From the NCBI GenBank assembly GCA_041736895.1, contig JBGSSS010000100.1:5467-69466 (forward strand): DNA of 64,000 nt, given 5' to 3'. The notes beneath the pieces were generated by a model. It was not told the origin of the DNA. It saw only the letters and a program-made list of their open reading frames with translations, and searched no databases. Below are positions 35,166 to 44,403 of this stretch, piece by piece. Each line of letters opens with the position of its first letter. Positions within the stretch are counted from its first letter, which is position 1. This DNA is from JANRLT01 sp041736895 (GTDB lineage Bacteria > Planctomycetota > Planctomycetia > Pirellulales > JALHPA01). Made by a program: the position numbers and the translations under genes.

Positions 35166-36074
35166 ATGCCTACACTCGATCTGCCGACAAAGCCATTGCC
35201 ACAATATGTCCTGACCGACGCGCAACTTGCCCTGTTGCCTAGCGACGAAGATGTCGAGCGATATGAAGCCGAAGGTTTCTATATCTCAAAACCTGGCGTC
35301 TTGCCCGACGACTTGATCGAAGCGGCGATCTATGGGGCTGAGCGATTCTATCGCGGCGATCTCGATGCGCGGCTGCCGGTCGAGACAGGTTATTCCAACA
35401 CCGTCTCGACGGATGAATCGCTGCCGAGAAATAACGAGTTTGTTTCCTTGCAGGTTTCGCAGCTTCGAGATCTTGCGACGTATCCCTTGATCGGCGCGAT
35501 TGCGGCGAAGCTCGCGCGCAGTCCGGCGATTCGCTTGCTCGACGATCAACTGATTTGGAAACCCTCGGCCACGCAGGACGCTGCGCGGACTGTCACGGGT
35601 TGGCACGCGGATCGCGCGTATTGGGCGACTTGCAGCTCGGACAATTTGATCACGGCTTGGATTCCGCTGCATGATATCGAACTCACGCGCGGACCGCTCG
35701 CGGTGATGTCCGGCAGCCATCGCTGGTCGGGGACCCAGGATCTGCGGCAGTTCAACAATCAAAACCTGAAAGCCGTGCAGGAAGAGTTGCGTCAAAAAGG
35801 TCACGCGGTCCAAGTCGTCCCGCTGCTTATGAAGCGCGGCCAGTTGAGCTTTCATCACGCCTGGACGGTGCATGCCGGCCTACCCAACACGAGCGGTCAG
35901 CCGCGCCAATCGCTGGCTGCGCACTTGCAGGACGACGCGAACCACTATCGCCCGTTCACTAACTCCGCCGGCAAAGAGATTCATATCTTCGACGAACAGC
36001 TTTGCCGCAAGCTTCCCAACGGCGATCCTGATTTCGCCGATCCGGCCGTCTTTCCCGAACTTTGGAGAGGCTAA
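35166..36074 (+). CDS. Phytanoyl-CoA dioxygenase (PhyH) family oxygenase
   Basis: A 302-residue Fe(II)/2-oxoglutarate-dependent oxygenase. The facial triad is visible: HxD at H147-D149 (WHADRAYW) and the distal His at H236, with an Arg at R247 for 2-oxoglutarate. The start ATG lies one base after the PglD-frame stop, so it belongs to the same transcript. PhyH-family members hydroxylate lipids, sugars and small metabolites; inside a polysaccharide locus the substrate may be a nucleotide sugar or lipid carrier, but this is inference. Confidence 0.87.
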   Translation: MPTLDLPTKPLPQYVLTDAQLALLPSDEDVERYEAEGFYISKPGVLPDDLIEAAIYGAERFYRGDLDARLPVETGYSNTVSTDESLPRNNEFVSLQVSQLRDLATYPLIGAIAAKLARSPAIRLLDDQLIWKPSATQDAARTVTGWHADRAYWATCSSDNLITAWIPLHDIELTRGPLAVMSGSHRWSGTQDLRQFNNQNLKAVQEELRQKGHAVQVVPLLMKRGQLSFHHAWTVHAGLPNTSGQPRQSLAAHLQDDANHYRPFTNSAGKEIHIFDEQLCRKLPNGDPDFADPAVFPELWRG

Positions 36075-36075
36075 G

Positions 36076-37137
36076 ATGCTCATCCAAACGATCGGACCGA
36101 ACGACGCCGCATGGGTCGAGGCCCTTGCGCGCACGCCGCATGATGTCTATCATACCGCCGCGTACGTCGCGACCGACGCGCGGCGCATGGAAGCCAAACC
36201 GGCTGCCGTTCTAGTCACCGAAGGCGAACGGCGGTTGTTTTTGCCATACCTTGTTCGCTCCTGCGATCAATGGGCGCATGGCGCGACGGACATTCTCTCG
36301 CCGTACGGTTACCCAGGACTGCTGCTCAACGAAGCGAGCCGCGAGCCCGAGTTCGCCCGTGCGGCTTGGGCCGCCGTGATCGGTGAATGGAAAGCGGCGG
36401 GGCACTGCTCGGCTTTTCTGCGGATGCACCCGATCCTGAGCACGGGTCTCGGCGAACTGATTCCCGAGGCTCGTCTGCAAGACACCGGACTGACTGTTGC
36501 CGCCGACTTGCAGTTGGACGAGGAAGCGCTCTGGATGGGTCTTGGTCACAATCATCGCCGGTCGCTGCAACGCTGCCGCAAGGAAGGTTTCACCGCGCGG
36601 TTCGTGCCGTTTGCCGAGTACCTCGAGCCATATCGCGAGGTCTACAACCAAACAATGGACCGCGTCAAAGCGCACGATGCGTACTATTTTGACGAAACTT
36701 ATTTTCGCGCCTTAAGTGAACAACCGGGCGTCCATTGCTGCACCGTCGAGAAAGATAATCACATTGCCGCGGCGTGTCTCTTTTTTGAATCGCACGGCAT
36801 CGTTCAGGCACATCTCGGTGGTTCGGCAAACGAGTACTATCGTCGATCACCGTTTCATCTTTGTCTCTACCACGCCATGCTCTGGGCCAAGAGCCGCGGC
36901 AATCGCTGGCTGCATCTCGGCGGCGGTGTTGGCGGCGAAAACGATCCGCTGTTTCAGTTCAAAGCAGGGTTTTCCAACGCGAGGTTCACCTACCAAACGG
37001 CGCGGCTCGTGCTCGAGGAGGAACGCTATCGCAAGCTCGTCGAAACGGCCGCCGCGGAACAACATGCGACGCCGGCGGAACTGCTCGACAGCCATTTCTT
37101 TCCCGCCTATCGCTCGCGTTGCCTGGAAAAAGTGTAG
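36076..37137 (+). CDS. FemAB/GNAT-like transferase
   Basis: A 353-residue protein with a GNAT-type (BioF2-like, GNAT_6) acyltransferase fold in the second half: NHRRSLQRCRKEGF around residues 155-168 and WLHLGGGVGGENDPLFQFKAGF near 280-301, which match FemAB-related proteins. These either add amino acids to sugars or lipids from aminoacyl-tRNA, or act as acyltransferases. GGAGAGG at 36064-36070 is an excellent ribosome-binding site 5 bases before the ATG. Last gene of the cluster; it may decorate the glycan. The substrate is unknown. Confidence 0.85.
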   Translation: MLIQTIGPNDAAWVEALARTPHDVYHTAAYVATDARRMEAKPAAVLVTEGERRLFLPYLVRSCDQWAHGATDILSPYGYPGLLLNEASREPEFARAAWAAVIGEWKAAGHCSAFLRMHPILSTGLGELIPEARLQDTGLTVAADLQLDEEALWMGLGHNHRRSLQRCRKEGFTARFVPFAEYLEPYREVYNQTMDRVKAHDAYYFDETYFRALSEQPGVHCCTVEKDNHIAAACLFFESHGIVQAHLGGSANEYYRRSPFHLCLYHAMLWAKSRGNRWLHLGGGVGGENDPLFQFKAGFSNARFTYQTARLVLEEERYRKLVETAAAEQHATPAELLDSHFFPAYRSRCLEKV

Positions 37138-37454
37138 GCGGCTCGACATTCAAGCGACGCATTCCACGCGCAGTATGCTGAAAGCCGGACGCGGCTGAGC
37201 GCAGCGCTAGGTTTCTGATTTGGAAGGACACAACTCCTGCTGAGCCGTCGGTTCGCTGGAGCTTATACGCCAGCCCTAACAGACAGAGTGTCTGACGTAC
37301 GACCTGGCTCCGGCTGAATTCTCAACTTCCCGTGACATTCGCGTGACGAAACTCCCCTTGCGGGGTTATAAAGGAATGCGGATGCTCAAGGTGTTCGAGC
37401 ATCAACACAATTTTTAAATCTCGGCTTGCCCAGCTTTTCTCGCGAGGTCCACGC
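37138..37454. other. Gene-free interval closing the polysaccharide locus
   Basis: 317 bases without a gene. An AGACAGAGTGTCT partial palindrome lies near 37281-37293, and TACGACC is close by, similar to the repeat at 1954. No promoter with good spacing was identified before the dioxygenase gene, although AT-rich sequence is present at 37405-37425. Confidence 0.5.
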
Positions 37455-38114
37455 ATGTCTTCATTCCAATTCACATCGCGCCGACGTTTTCTCACGGGCA
37501 TGGCCCTCGCCGGGGCGTACTTCACGACGCGCGGCGCGTTTGCCGAAGAGTTGATCCGCACGCCGGCACAAACCGAAGGCCCGTTCTATCCCGACAAGCT
37601 GCCGCTCGACACGGACAACGACCTGATCATCGTCAACGACGGCATCACCCCGGGTGTCGGCGAGATCACACACCTGCACGGCAAAATCCTCGACGCCAAG
37701 GGGAACCCCGTGCGGAACGCGCTCGTCGAGATTTGGCAGTGCGACTCCAACGGGTCGTACCTCCACAGCGGGAGCAGCAACCGCAATAAGTACGACACCA
37801 ACTTCCAGGGCTTCGGGCGATTCCTGACCGGATCGGATGGGTCGTACTACTTCCGCACCATCAAGCCCGTGTCCTATCCCGGGCGCACGCCGCACATTCA
37901 CTACGCCGTGAAGTACCCCAAGCAAAAGCAATTCACGACGCAATGCTACATCAAAGGCCACGCACAGAACGATCGCGATGGAGTGCTGCGCGGAATCCGC
38001 GACGAGAAGCAACGCGCGAGCGTGATGGTCGACTTCACGCCGCTCAAGGATTCGAAAATCGGCGAACTCACGGCAAAGTTCGACGTGATCCTCGGCTTCA
38101 CGCCGTCAGCGTAA
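37455..38114 (+). CDS. Tat-exported intradiol ring-cleavage dioxygenase-like protein
   Basis: A 219-residue protein with a twin-arginine signal (SRRRFLTGMALAG at residues 8-20) and an intradiol dioxygenase core. TEGPFYPDKLPL, GKILDAKGNPVRNALVEIWQ and the Fe(III) ligands expected for the family (Tyr in GSYLH, Tyr in YPGRTPHIH, and two His in that segment) are visible. Secreted members are common in planctomycetes and fungi and probably open catechol-like rings from lignin or humic material. Stand-alone gene. Confidence 0.9.
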   Translation: MSSFQFTSRRRFLTGMALAGAYFTTRGAFAEELIRTPAQTEGPFYPDKLPLDTDNDLIIVNDGITPGVGEITHLHGKILDAKGNPVRNALVEIWQCDSNGSYLHSGSSNRNKYDTNFQGFGRFLTGSDGSYYFRTIKPVSYPGRTPHIHYAVKYPKQKQFTTQCYIKGHAQNDRDGVLRGIRDEKQRASVMVDFTPLKDSKIGELTAKFDVILGFTPSA

Positions 38115-38193
38115 CTGTAGCCAATGCCGTAAGACCTTGGATGGTGTGACGAGCGGCAATTTCCAAAGTCCGACTACCTTGGCTGCGGCAGAG

Positions 38194-38299
38194 ATTTTAT
38201 GCCGCAAAGAAAGCAAGAAAAGCAAAAGAGAATGCAGCGAGCGACAATCTCCTGCATTCTCTTTTTTTGTTGTCTTTGCTTTTCTTGCGGCAAAATAAT
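38194..38299. repeat. Long imperfect inverted repeat with GCCGCAAAGAAAGCAA core
   Basis: Left arm 38194-38237 and right arm 38252-38299, with a 14-base loop. The inner AGAGAATGCAG/CTGCATTCTCT is perfect; outward the arms differ at several positions. The T-run in the right arm could end transcription from the dioxygenase gene. Its 16-bp core GCCGCAAAGAAAGCAA (38201-38216) is identical to 39372-39387. Confidence 0.85.
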
Positions 38300-38393
38300 T
38301 TCTTTGAATCGTTTTGATCATCTCCAGGTCCATCGTCTAGCATTAAGCATGCCGCGCGAAATCTTGCGGCGAATCTTTCGCCAGGGGTGACCG

Positions 38394-38673
38394 ATGCTTG
38401 CTCGTTATTGGATCACCGTCTGAGTCGCCATCGGTTTGCTGCTTAAAAAATACTTCGGATGGTGCCGCTGAACATTGAGTCCTCGTCGTTTAGGGCACAA
38501 CACGCTTGGAATGGAAGTTCGTTGTTCTTGAACAAGCGACGGGCAGCGCGGCCGTCAAAGCACTGAACAGTAAATTGACTGCTCAAAAGGTCAAGTACGA
38601 AGCCCTGCGCAAGCAATTGCTCGCGGATAAGCATGTGGTGGAACTCCCTGTGGAAAGTGGAACGAGCAAGTAG
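38394..38673 (+). pseudogene. Remnant of a small membrane-anchored coiled-coil protein
   Basis: AGGGGTGA at 38383-38390 precedes ATG 38394, which opens MLARYWITV and then meets a TGA; beyond it the same frame gives VAIGLLLKKYFGW, a membrane-helix-like piece. Another frame, open from 38494 to TAG 38671-38673, encodes about 59 residues of coding-like sequence rich in Lys, Ala and Leu (ALNSKLTAQKVKYEALRKQ; then DKHVVELPVESG). The parts fit one small gene with an N-terminal anchor and a helical tail, broken by a stop and at least one frameshift. The family was not recognised. Confidence 0.45.
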
Positions 38674-38760
38674 AATGGAACTGTTCCAAGGAGATAAACT
38701 CCTTGGCTTTGGCTATCTCATTCTAACTTGTAACTCCTTCCTCCTGGATTCATTCTCCTC

Positions 38761-39291
38761 ATGGTCATTCCGCACGCCGATGCTTGGGGCGATATGTTGC
38801 TGCGGCTCGGCATCGCCACGATGAGCGGCGTCTTGATCGGCATCAACCGCGATCTGCATAACAAACCAGCGGGCCTGCGCGTCCTTGCGCTCGTCGCCGT
38901 CGGTTCGTGTGCCGTGACGATGGGATCGCTCTTGGCACTTGATGAAAATGGGGGTGCCGCGCGCGAAGGAATGTTCCGCACCGTCCAGGGCATCCTCAGC
39001 GGCATGGGCTTTCTCGGGGCCGGCGTGATCCTCCGCGGCGTGAACCCCGGCGAAGAAGAGGTCACCGGCCTAGCCACGGCCGCATCGATTTGGGTCTCGT
39101 GCATCCTCGGCATCCTCGCCGGGCTCGGTGAGTGGTTGCTCGGCGGGCTCGCGTTCGGCGTGACGATGGTGATCCTTACCGCGGGTCATACGCTCGAACG
39201 CATCGCCAAACGCTACGGCCGCGAACGTAAGGAACTGAAACGCGAAGTACTCGGCGCGCCGCCGGTTGATGATGCAAAGCCGAAAGAATGA
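38761..39291 (+). CDS. MgtC/SapB family membrane protein
   Basis: A 176-residue inner-membrane protein with about four to five membrane segments and the MgtC/SapB signature regions: GVLIGINRDLHNKPAGLRVLAL at the start, then GMGFLGAGVILR and TGLATAASIWVSC. The long soluble ACT-like tail of virulence-type MgtC is missing, which is usual for environmental SapB-like proteins. Members are linked to magnesium homeostasis, but transport has not been shown. The C-terminus is charged. The gene is alone, followed by the composite inverted repeat starting 3 bases past its stop. Confidence 0.92.
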   Translation: MVIPHADAWGDMLLRLGIATMSGVLIGINRDLHNKPAGLRVLALVAVGSCAVTMGSLLALDENGGAAREGMFRTVQGILSGMGFLGAGVILRGVNPGEEEVTGLATAASIWVSCILGILAGLGEWLLGGLAFGVTMVILTAGHTLERIAKRYGRERKELKREVLGAPPVDDAKPKE

Positions 39292-39293
39292 AA

Positions 39294-39569
39294 GCCCGAG
39301 GCGTAAGCCAGGGCGTGAAGCTGGAACCACAAAGAGGCACAGAAATCACAAAAGCAAAATGCCGAATTTTCGCCGCAAAGAAAGCAAAAACAGCAAAAAT
39401 AATGCAAGTCGGTGATATGGCTGATAAAAAATTCAACTACAAAATAGTTCGTCCTCTTTTTTGTTTTTCTTGCTTTCTTTGCGGCAAAATACTCTCCCTC
39501 ATTTTTTGTGTCTCTTGCCTCTCTTTGTGGTTAAAAGGATTCCTTGACGCCCTGGCTAACGCCTCGGGC
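39294..39569. repeat. Composite REPIN-like element, 276 bp
   Basis: The main 22-bp repeat forms the outer ends: 39294-39315 (plus) and 39548-39569 (minus). Inside, imperfect arms of about 80-90 bases face each other, including CCACAAAGAG/CTCTTTGTGG and a perfect 16-bp pair GCCGCAAAGAAAGCAA (39372-39387) and its complement (39470-39485). The centre is AT-rich, 39395-39450. It fills almost the whole gap between the MgtC gene and the convergent sulfatase. Confidence 0.88.
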
Positions 39570-39594
39570 TTTCAATTTTTGCGGATACTGTTGT

Positions 39595-39616
39595 CGCCCT
39601 CGCTAACGCTACGCGC
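39595..39616 (-). repeat. Single copy of the 22-bp intergenic repeat
   Basis: Minus-orientation copy, one mismatch to the family, 9 bases beyond the sulfatase stop. It lies 25 bases from the composite element, so this gap holds three copies. Confidence 0.8.
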
Positions 39617-39625
39617 CTACAAAAA

Positions 39626-41047
<1,422 letters not shown>

Positions 41048-41084
41048 CTGTTTGTGATTTTTATTGATAAGTGTGAGTCGCTTC

Positions 41085-41149
41085 GGGTGCCACTGGCTAT
41101 GCCAGTGTCTTTGGTCCGTTACAGAGCACTGGCTAAGCCAGTGGCACCC
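41085..41149. repeat. Inverted pair of GGGTGCCACTGGC palindromes
   Basis: Two self-complementary units, 41085-41107 and 41127-41149, are arranged as an inverted pair between the divergent sulfatase and heme-protein genes. A shorter relative lies at 1150-1166. Confidence 0.85.
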
Positions 41150-41239
41150 AGAAATCTCGGTGGTACTTCGTCACCCAGTGCATTATCTTAATCGTTGCTG
41201 CACTCATTGAACAACGCATTCAGCTAGCTTGGGGAAGCA

Positions 41240-44200
41240 ATGTTTAAGCGACTAATCCTGGGAAGTCTTTTTTGCTGCTTGCTGTTTAGCCAAATTGCGG
41301 CCGCGGACCCCTTCGCCGAATTGGTACGCCCCACGGAACCGCTGACACCCGAAGAAGAACGCGCGGCGTTTGTATTGCCCAAGGGCTTCGAGATGCAGCT
41401 CGTCGCCGCGGAACCGGACCTGCGCAAGCCGATGAACATGGCCTTTGACGTCACGGGCCGGCTCTGGTTCACCGAGTCGCGCGAGTATCCCTTTCCCGTG
41501 AAGCCGGGCGAAGTCGGCCGCGATTCGATTCGCATCCTCAGCGACATCGGTGATGACGGCCGCGCGAAAAAGGTCACCGTCTTTGCCGACGGTCTCAACA
41601 TCCCGATCGGGCTCTACCCGTTTCGTTCGCTGAACAAAGAGACGGGCAAGGTGACGTGGAAATGCATCGCGTGGAGCATTCCGAACATCTGGCTTTTCGA
41701 AGACACGGACGGCGACGACAAGGCCGACAAGAAAGAAGTCCTCTACGGTCCACTTGGTTGGGAAAGTGACACGCACGGGAACCTGGCCAGTTTTCGTCGC
41801 GGCGCGGATGGCTGGCTCTACGGCACGCATGGGTTTAACAACACGAGCACGATGCGCGGCAAGGACGGCTCGTCGATCACGATGCAGAGCGGCAACACCT
41901 GGCGCGTCGCGCTCGACGGCAGCCGCGTCGAGCAAATCACTTTCGGCCAGGTCAACCCGTTTGGCCTCTGCTTCGACCAGCGTGGGAACATGTTCACCGC
42001 CGATTGCCATAGCTCGCCGATCTATCAGTTGATCCGCGGCGCGTGCTACCCCAGCTTCGGCAAGCCGCACGATGGGCTGGGCTTCGCCCCGACGACGATC
42101 AAGCACACGCACGGGAGCACGGCGCTTTGCGGGATCGTCTATCTCGACGACCTCGGCTGGGGCGATGAGTACCGGGACAACATCCTCGTCGGCAACGTCG
42201 GCACAAGCCGGATCAATCGCGACGGGATTGAATGGCGCGGCACGACGAGCGTTGGGCACGAAAAGACAGACTTCTTGAGTACCAAGGACCCGTGGTTCCG
42301 CCCCGTCGATCTGCAGATCGGCCCCGACGGCGCGCTGTACATCGCGGACTTTTACAACAAGATCATCGGCCACTACGAAGTTCCGCTCACTCACCCCGGC
42401 CGCGATCGCGAGCGCGGGCGGATTTGGCGGATGGTGTATCGGGGGGAGCAGGGGGATCGGAAGTTGGAGCCGGCGGCGCTGCCGACGGCCACCGAAGGAC
42501 TCGTCAAAGAGCTTGGTTCGCAGAATCCGACGCGGCGGATGTTGGCGTTGCATGAGTTGTGTGACAATCATGCTGAGGAAGCTAAAGGCCTGTTAATGAA
42601 ACGCAGCAGATTTCCGTTTATTCAAAGCAATGCCCTGATGTTCTTGCATCGCCTTAAACTTGCTGATGATGAAAAAATCATCTGCATGATCTGTAACACG
42701 GAACCACTCGTAAAGTTAGCTGCTTTGAAGAATGCCGCGGAGACTAAGGAATGGAGTTCAGAGTTACGCAACAGCGTTCAGCTAGCTCTCGAAGATGACG
42801 ATGCCTTCGTTGTCCGCGCCGCTGTCGAAGCCCTCGGGAGTCATCCGGCGGTGGGGCAAGTCGGAATGCTATTAACAACCGCTGGTTCCGCCGGCAAAGA
42901 CACGCACTTGCATCAAGCGGCCAAGGTCGCGCTCAAAGCGCATTTCATGCATGAAGGCATTGTCAGGGGCACGGATTGGGGGAAGTTTAATCCTGGCAAG
43001 CAGACCGAGTTACTTTATGAGTTACTGTTTCTCGCGAAGCACCAGCCATCGGCCCAAGCACGTGCCAAACTCTTCGAAAACAATCGCCCGAGTGCCGAGA
43101 TTGCTCTGAAGCACTATCCGCAAATGGCGGAATACTCGGTCATGTTCAGGAACCAATGGCTGTCGTACTACCTGATGACTTTGGATGTGTATTCCGAACT
43201 CGAGAACAGTCGAATTATTTTTGCCGTTTACAAGCAAGAGCACAAGAAAAAGAGCGCTGCGGCACAAAACTTTCAACCATACGTCCAAGCACGCATCGAA
43301 GCTCTGAAAAAACTTGGCATGGATGAAATCCTGTTGCTGCTATCGACAGCTAAAGACGTCCCGAATTTCGTGGATGTCAAATTCTGTAAGAAGTATTTAA
43401 CAGCCGCTGATGCTTCGCTGGAAATCAAACTCGCGGCGGCGGATGCCTTGCAGGCGACCAATCAAGCGGAAGATATAAAACCAGTACTCGAATTGCTAGA
43501 TTCGCCCACGACCGCGAGCGATTTGCGAGAAAAACTTTGCGTCGCGCTCGTCCAACGCCAGAAACCTGACTTGCTGCCAAACATCGTGCAATCCCTCCGC
43601 CTCATCCCCGCCCGCGCCCAAAACGAAGTCGTCAAAATCCTCGTCGGCTGGAAAGAAGGGGCCTCCGCGCTCCTGACGGCGATCGACGAAGGCAAAGCGC
43701 CCGCGGTGTTGCTGCGTGAGAAGGCGCATCAGGACCGGCTCCGCGCGCACAAGGACGCCGCGCTCACCAAGCAACTCGATGCGATCCTGGCCAAGCTGCC
43801 GCCGGCGAATGTCGAGCTTGACAAACTCATCGCCAAACGCAAAACGGCCGCGCTGAAAGCCGAGGGCCACGCCGAGCGCGGGTTCGCGGTCTACAAGAAA
43901 ACGTGCGCCGCGTGTCACAAACTCGGCAGCGAAGGTGCGCTCGTGGGACCACAACTCGATGGCATCGGTGGGCGGGGATTGGAGCGCTTGCTCGAAGACG
44001 TGCTCGATCCGAACCGCAACGTCGATCGCGCGTTTCGGATGACGATCATCACCAAAAAAGACGGCACGGTCACCAGCGGCCTCGTGCGTAAAGAAGAGGG
44101 CGACGACCTCCTCATGGTCAACCAACAAGGCCAGGAGTTCACCGTCAAGAAAACCGATATCGACGAGAGAGCCGAAGCGACAACATCGCTGATGCCGAGC

Positions 44201-44278
44201 GTCGCCGAGTCGCTGCCGGAAAGCGACTTGATCGATCTCATGGCGTTTCTACTCAAGCAGAAAGCGAAGACGCCGTAG
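41240..44278 (+). CDS. PVC-type heme-binding CxxCH protein with propeller and HEAT-like repeats
   Basis: A 1012-residue exported protein (signal peptide about 1-22). The N-terminal 400 residues match the membrane-bound dehydrogenase domain (TIGR02604), a beta-propeller related to glucose/sorbosone dehydrogenases. An alpha-helical HEAT-like section covers about 430-850. The C-terminus is the planctomycete/verrucomicrobial heme domain (TIGR02603) with CAACH near residue 889. Such proteins are believed to oxidise sugars in the periplasm and pass electrons through the heme. GGGGAAG precedes the ATG by 4 bases. The central part (42540-43500) has clearly lower GC than both ends. Confidence 0.93.
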   Translation: MFKRLILGSLFCCLLFSQIAAADPFAELVRPTEPLTPEEERAAFVLPKGFEMQLVAAEPDLRKPMNMAFDVTGRLWFTESREYPFPVKPGEVGRDSIRILSDIGDDGRAKKVTVFADGLNIPIGLYPFRSLNKETGKVTWKCIAWSIPNIWLFEDTDGDDKADKKEVLYGPLGWESDTHGNLASFRRGADGWLYGTHGFNNTSTMRGKDGSSITMQSGNTWRVALDGSRVEQITFGQVNPFGLCFDQRGNMFTADCHSSPIYQLIRGACYPSFGKPHDGLGFAPTTIKHTHGSTALCGIVYLDDLGWGDEYRDNILVGNVGTSRINRDGIEWRGTTSVGHEKTDFLSTKDPWFRPVDLQIGPDGALYIADFYNKIIGHYEVPLTHPGRDRERGRIWRMVYRGEQGDRKLEPAALPTATEGLVKELGSQNPTRRMLALHELCDNHAEEAKGLLMKRSRFPFIQSNALMFLHRLKLADDEKIICMICNTEPLVKLAALKNAAETKEWSSELRNSVQLALEDDDAFVVRAAVEALGSHPAVGQVGMLLTTAGSAGKDTHLHQAAKVALKAHFMHEGIVRGTDWGKFNPGKQTELLYELLFLAKHQPSAQARAKLFENNRPSAEIALKHYPQMAEYSVMFRNQWLSYYLMTLDVYSELENSRIIFAVYKQEHKKKSAAAQNFQPYVQARIEALKKLGMDEILLLLSTAKDVPNFVDVKFCKKYLTAADASLEIKLAAADALQATNQAEDIKPVLELLDSPTTASDLREKLCVALVQRQKPDLLPNIVQSLRLIPARAQNEVVKILVGWKEGASALLTAIDEGKAPAVLLREKAHQDRLRAHKDAALTKQLDAILAKLPPANVELDKLIAKRKTAALKAEGHAERGFAVYKKTCAACHKLGSEGALVGPQLDGIGGRGLERLLEDVLDPNRNVDRAFRMTIITKKDGTVTSGLVRKEEGDDLLMVNQQGQEFTVKKTDIDERAEATTSLMPSVAESLPESDLIDLMAFLLKQKAKTP

Positions 44279-44355
44279 CTGAATCGCATAAACTTTTTTC
44301 ACGCCCGTTTAGCGGCGACCCGAAGGGGAGCGTTTTTTCTTTTTTCACAAATGCT

Positions 44356-44376
44356 CCCAGGGGGTGAACCCCTGGG
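44356..44376. repeat. CCCAGGGG hairpin
   Basis: Arms CCCAGGGG and CCCCTGGG with a 5-base loop GTGAA, between the heme-protein stop and the next start. Relatives at 1031-1057 and 55642-55661. Confidence 0.7.
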
Positions 44377-44403
44377 CTTTGCAACTTTCTATTGAGTCCT
44401 TTC

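Noticed and set aside
22395..37137. General N-glycosylation locus
   Set aside because: PglF/E/D/C-like genes are present but no PglB oligosaccharyltransferase or PglK; polymerase and Wzz-like genes point to a polysaccharide instead.
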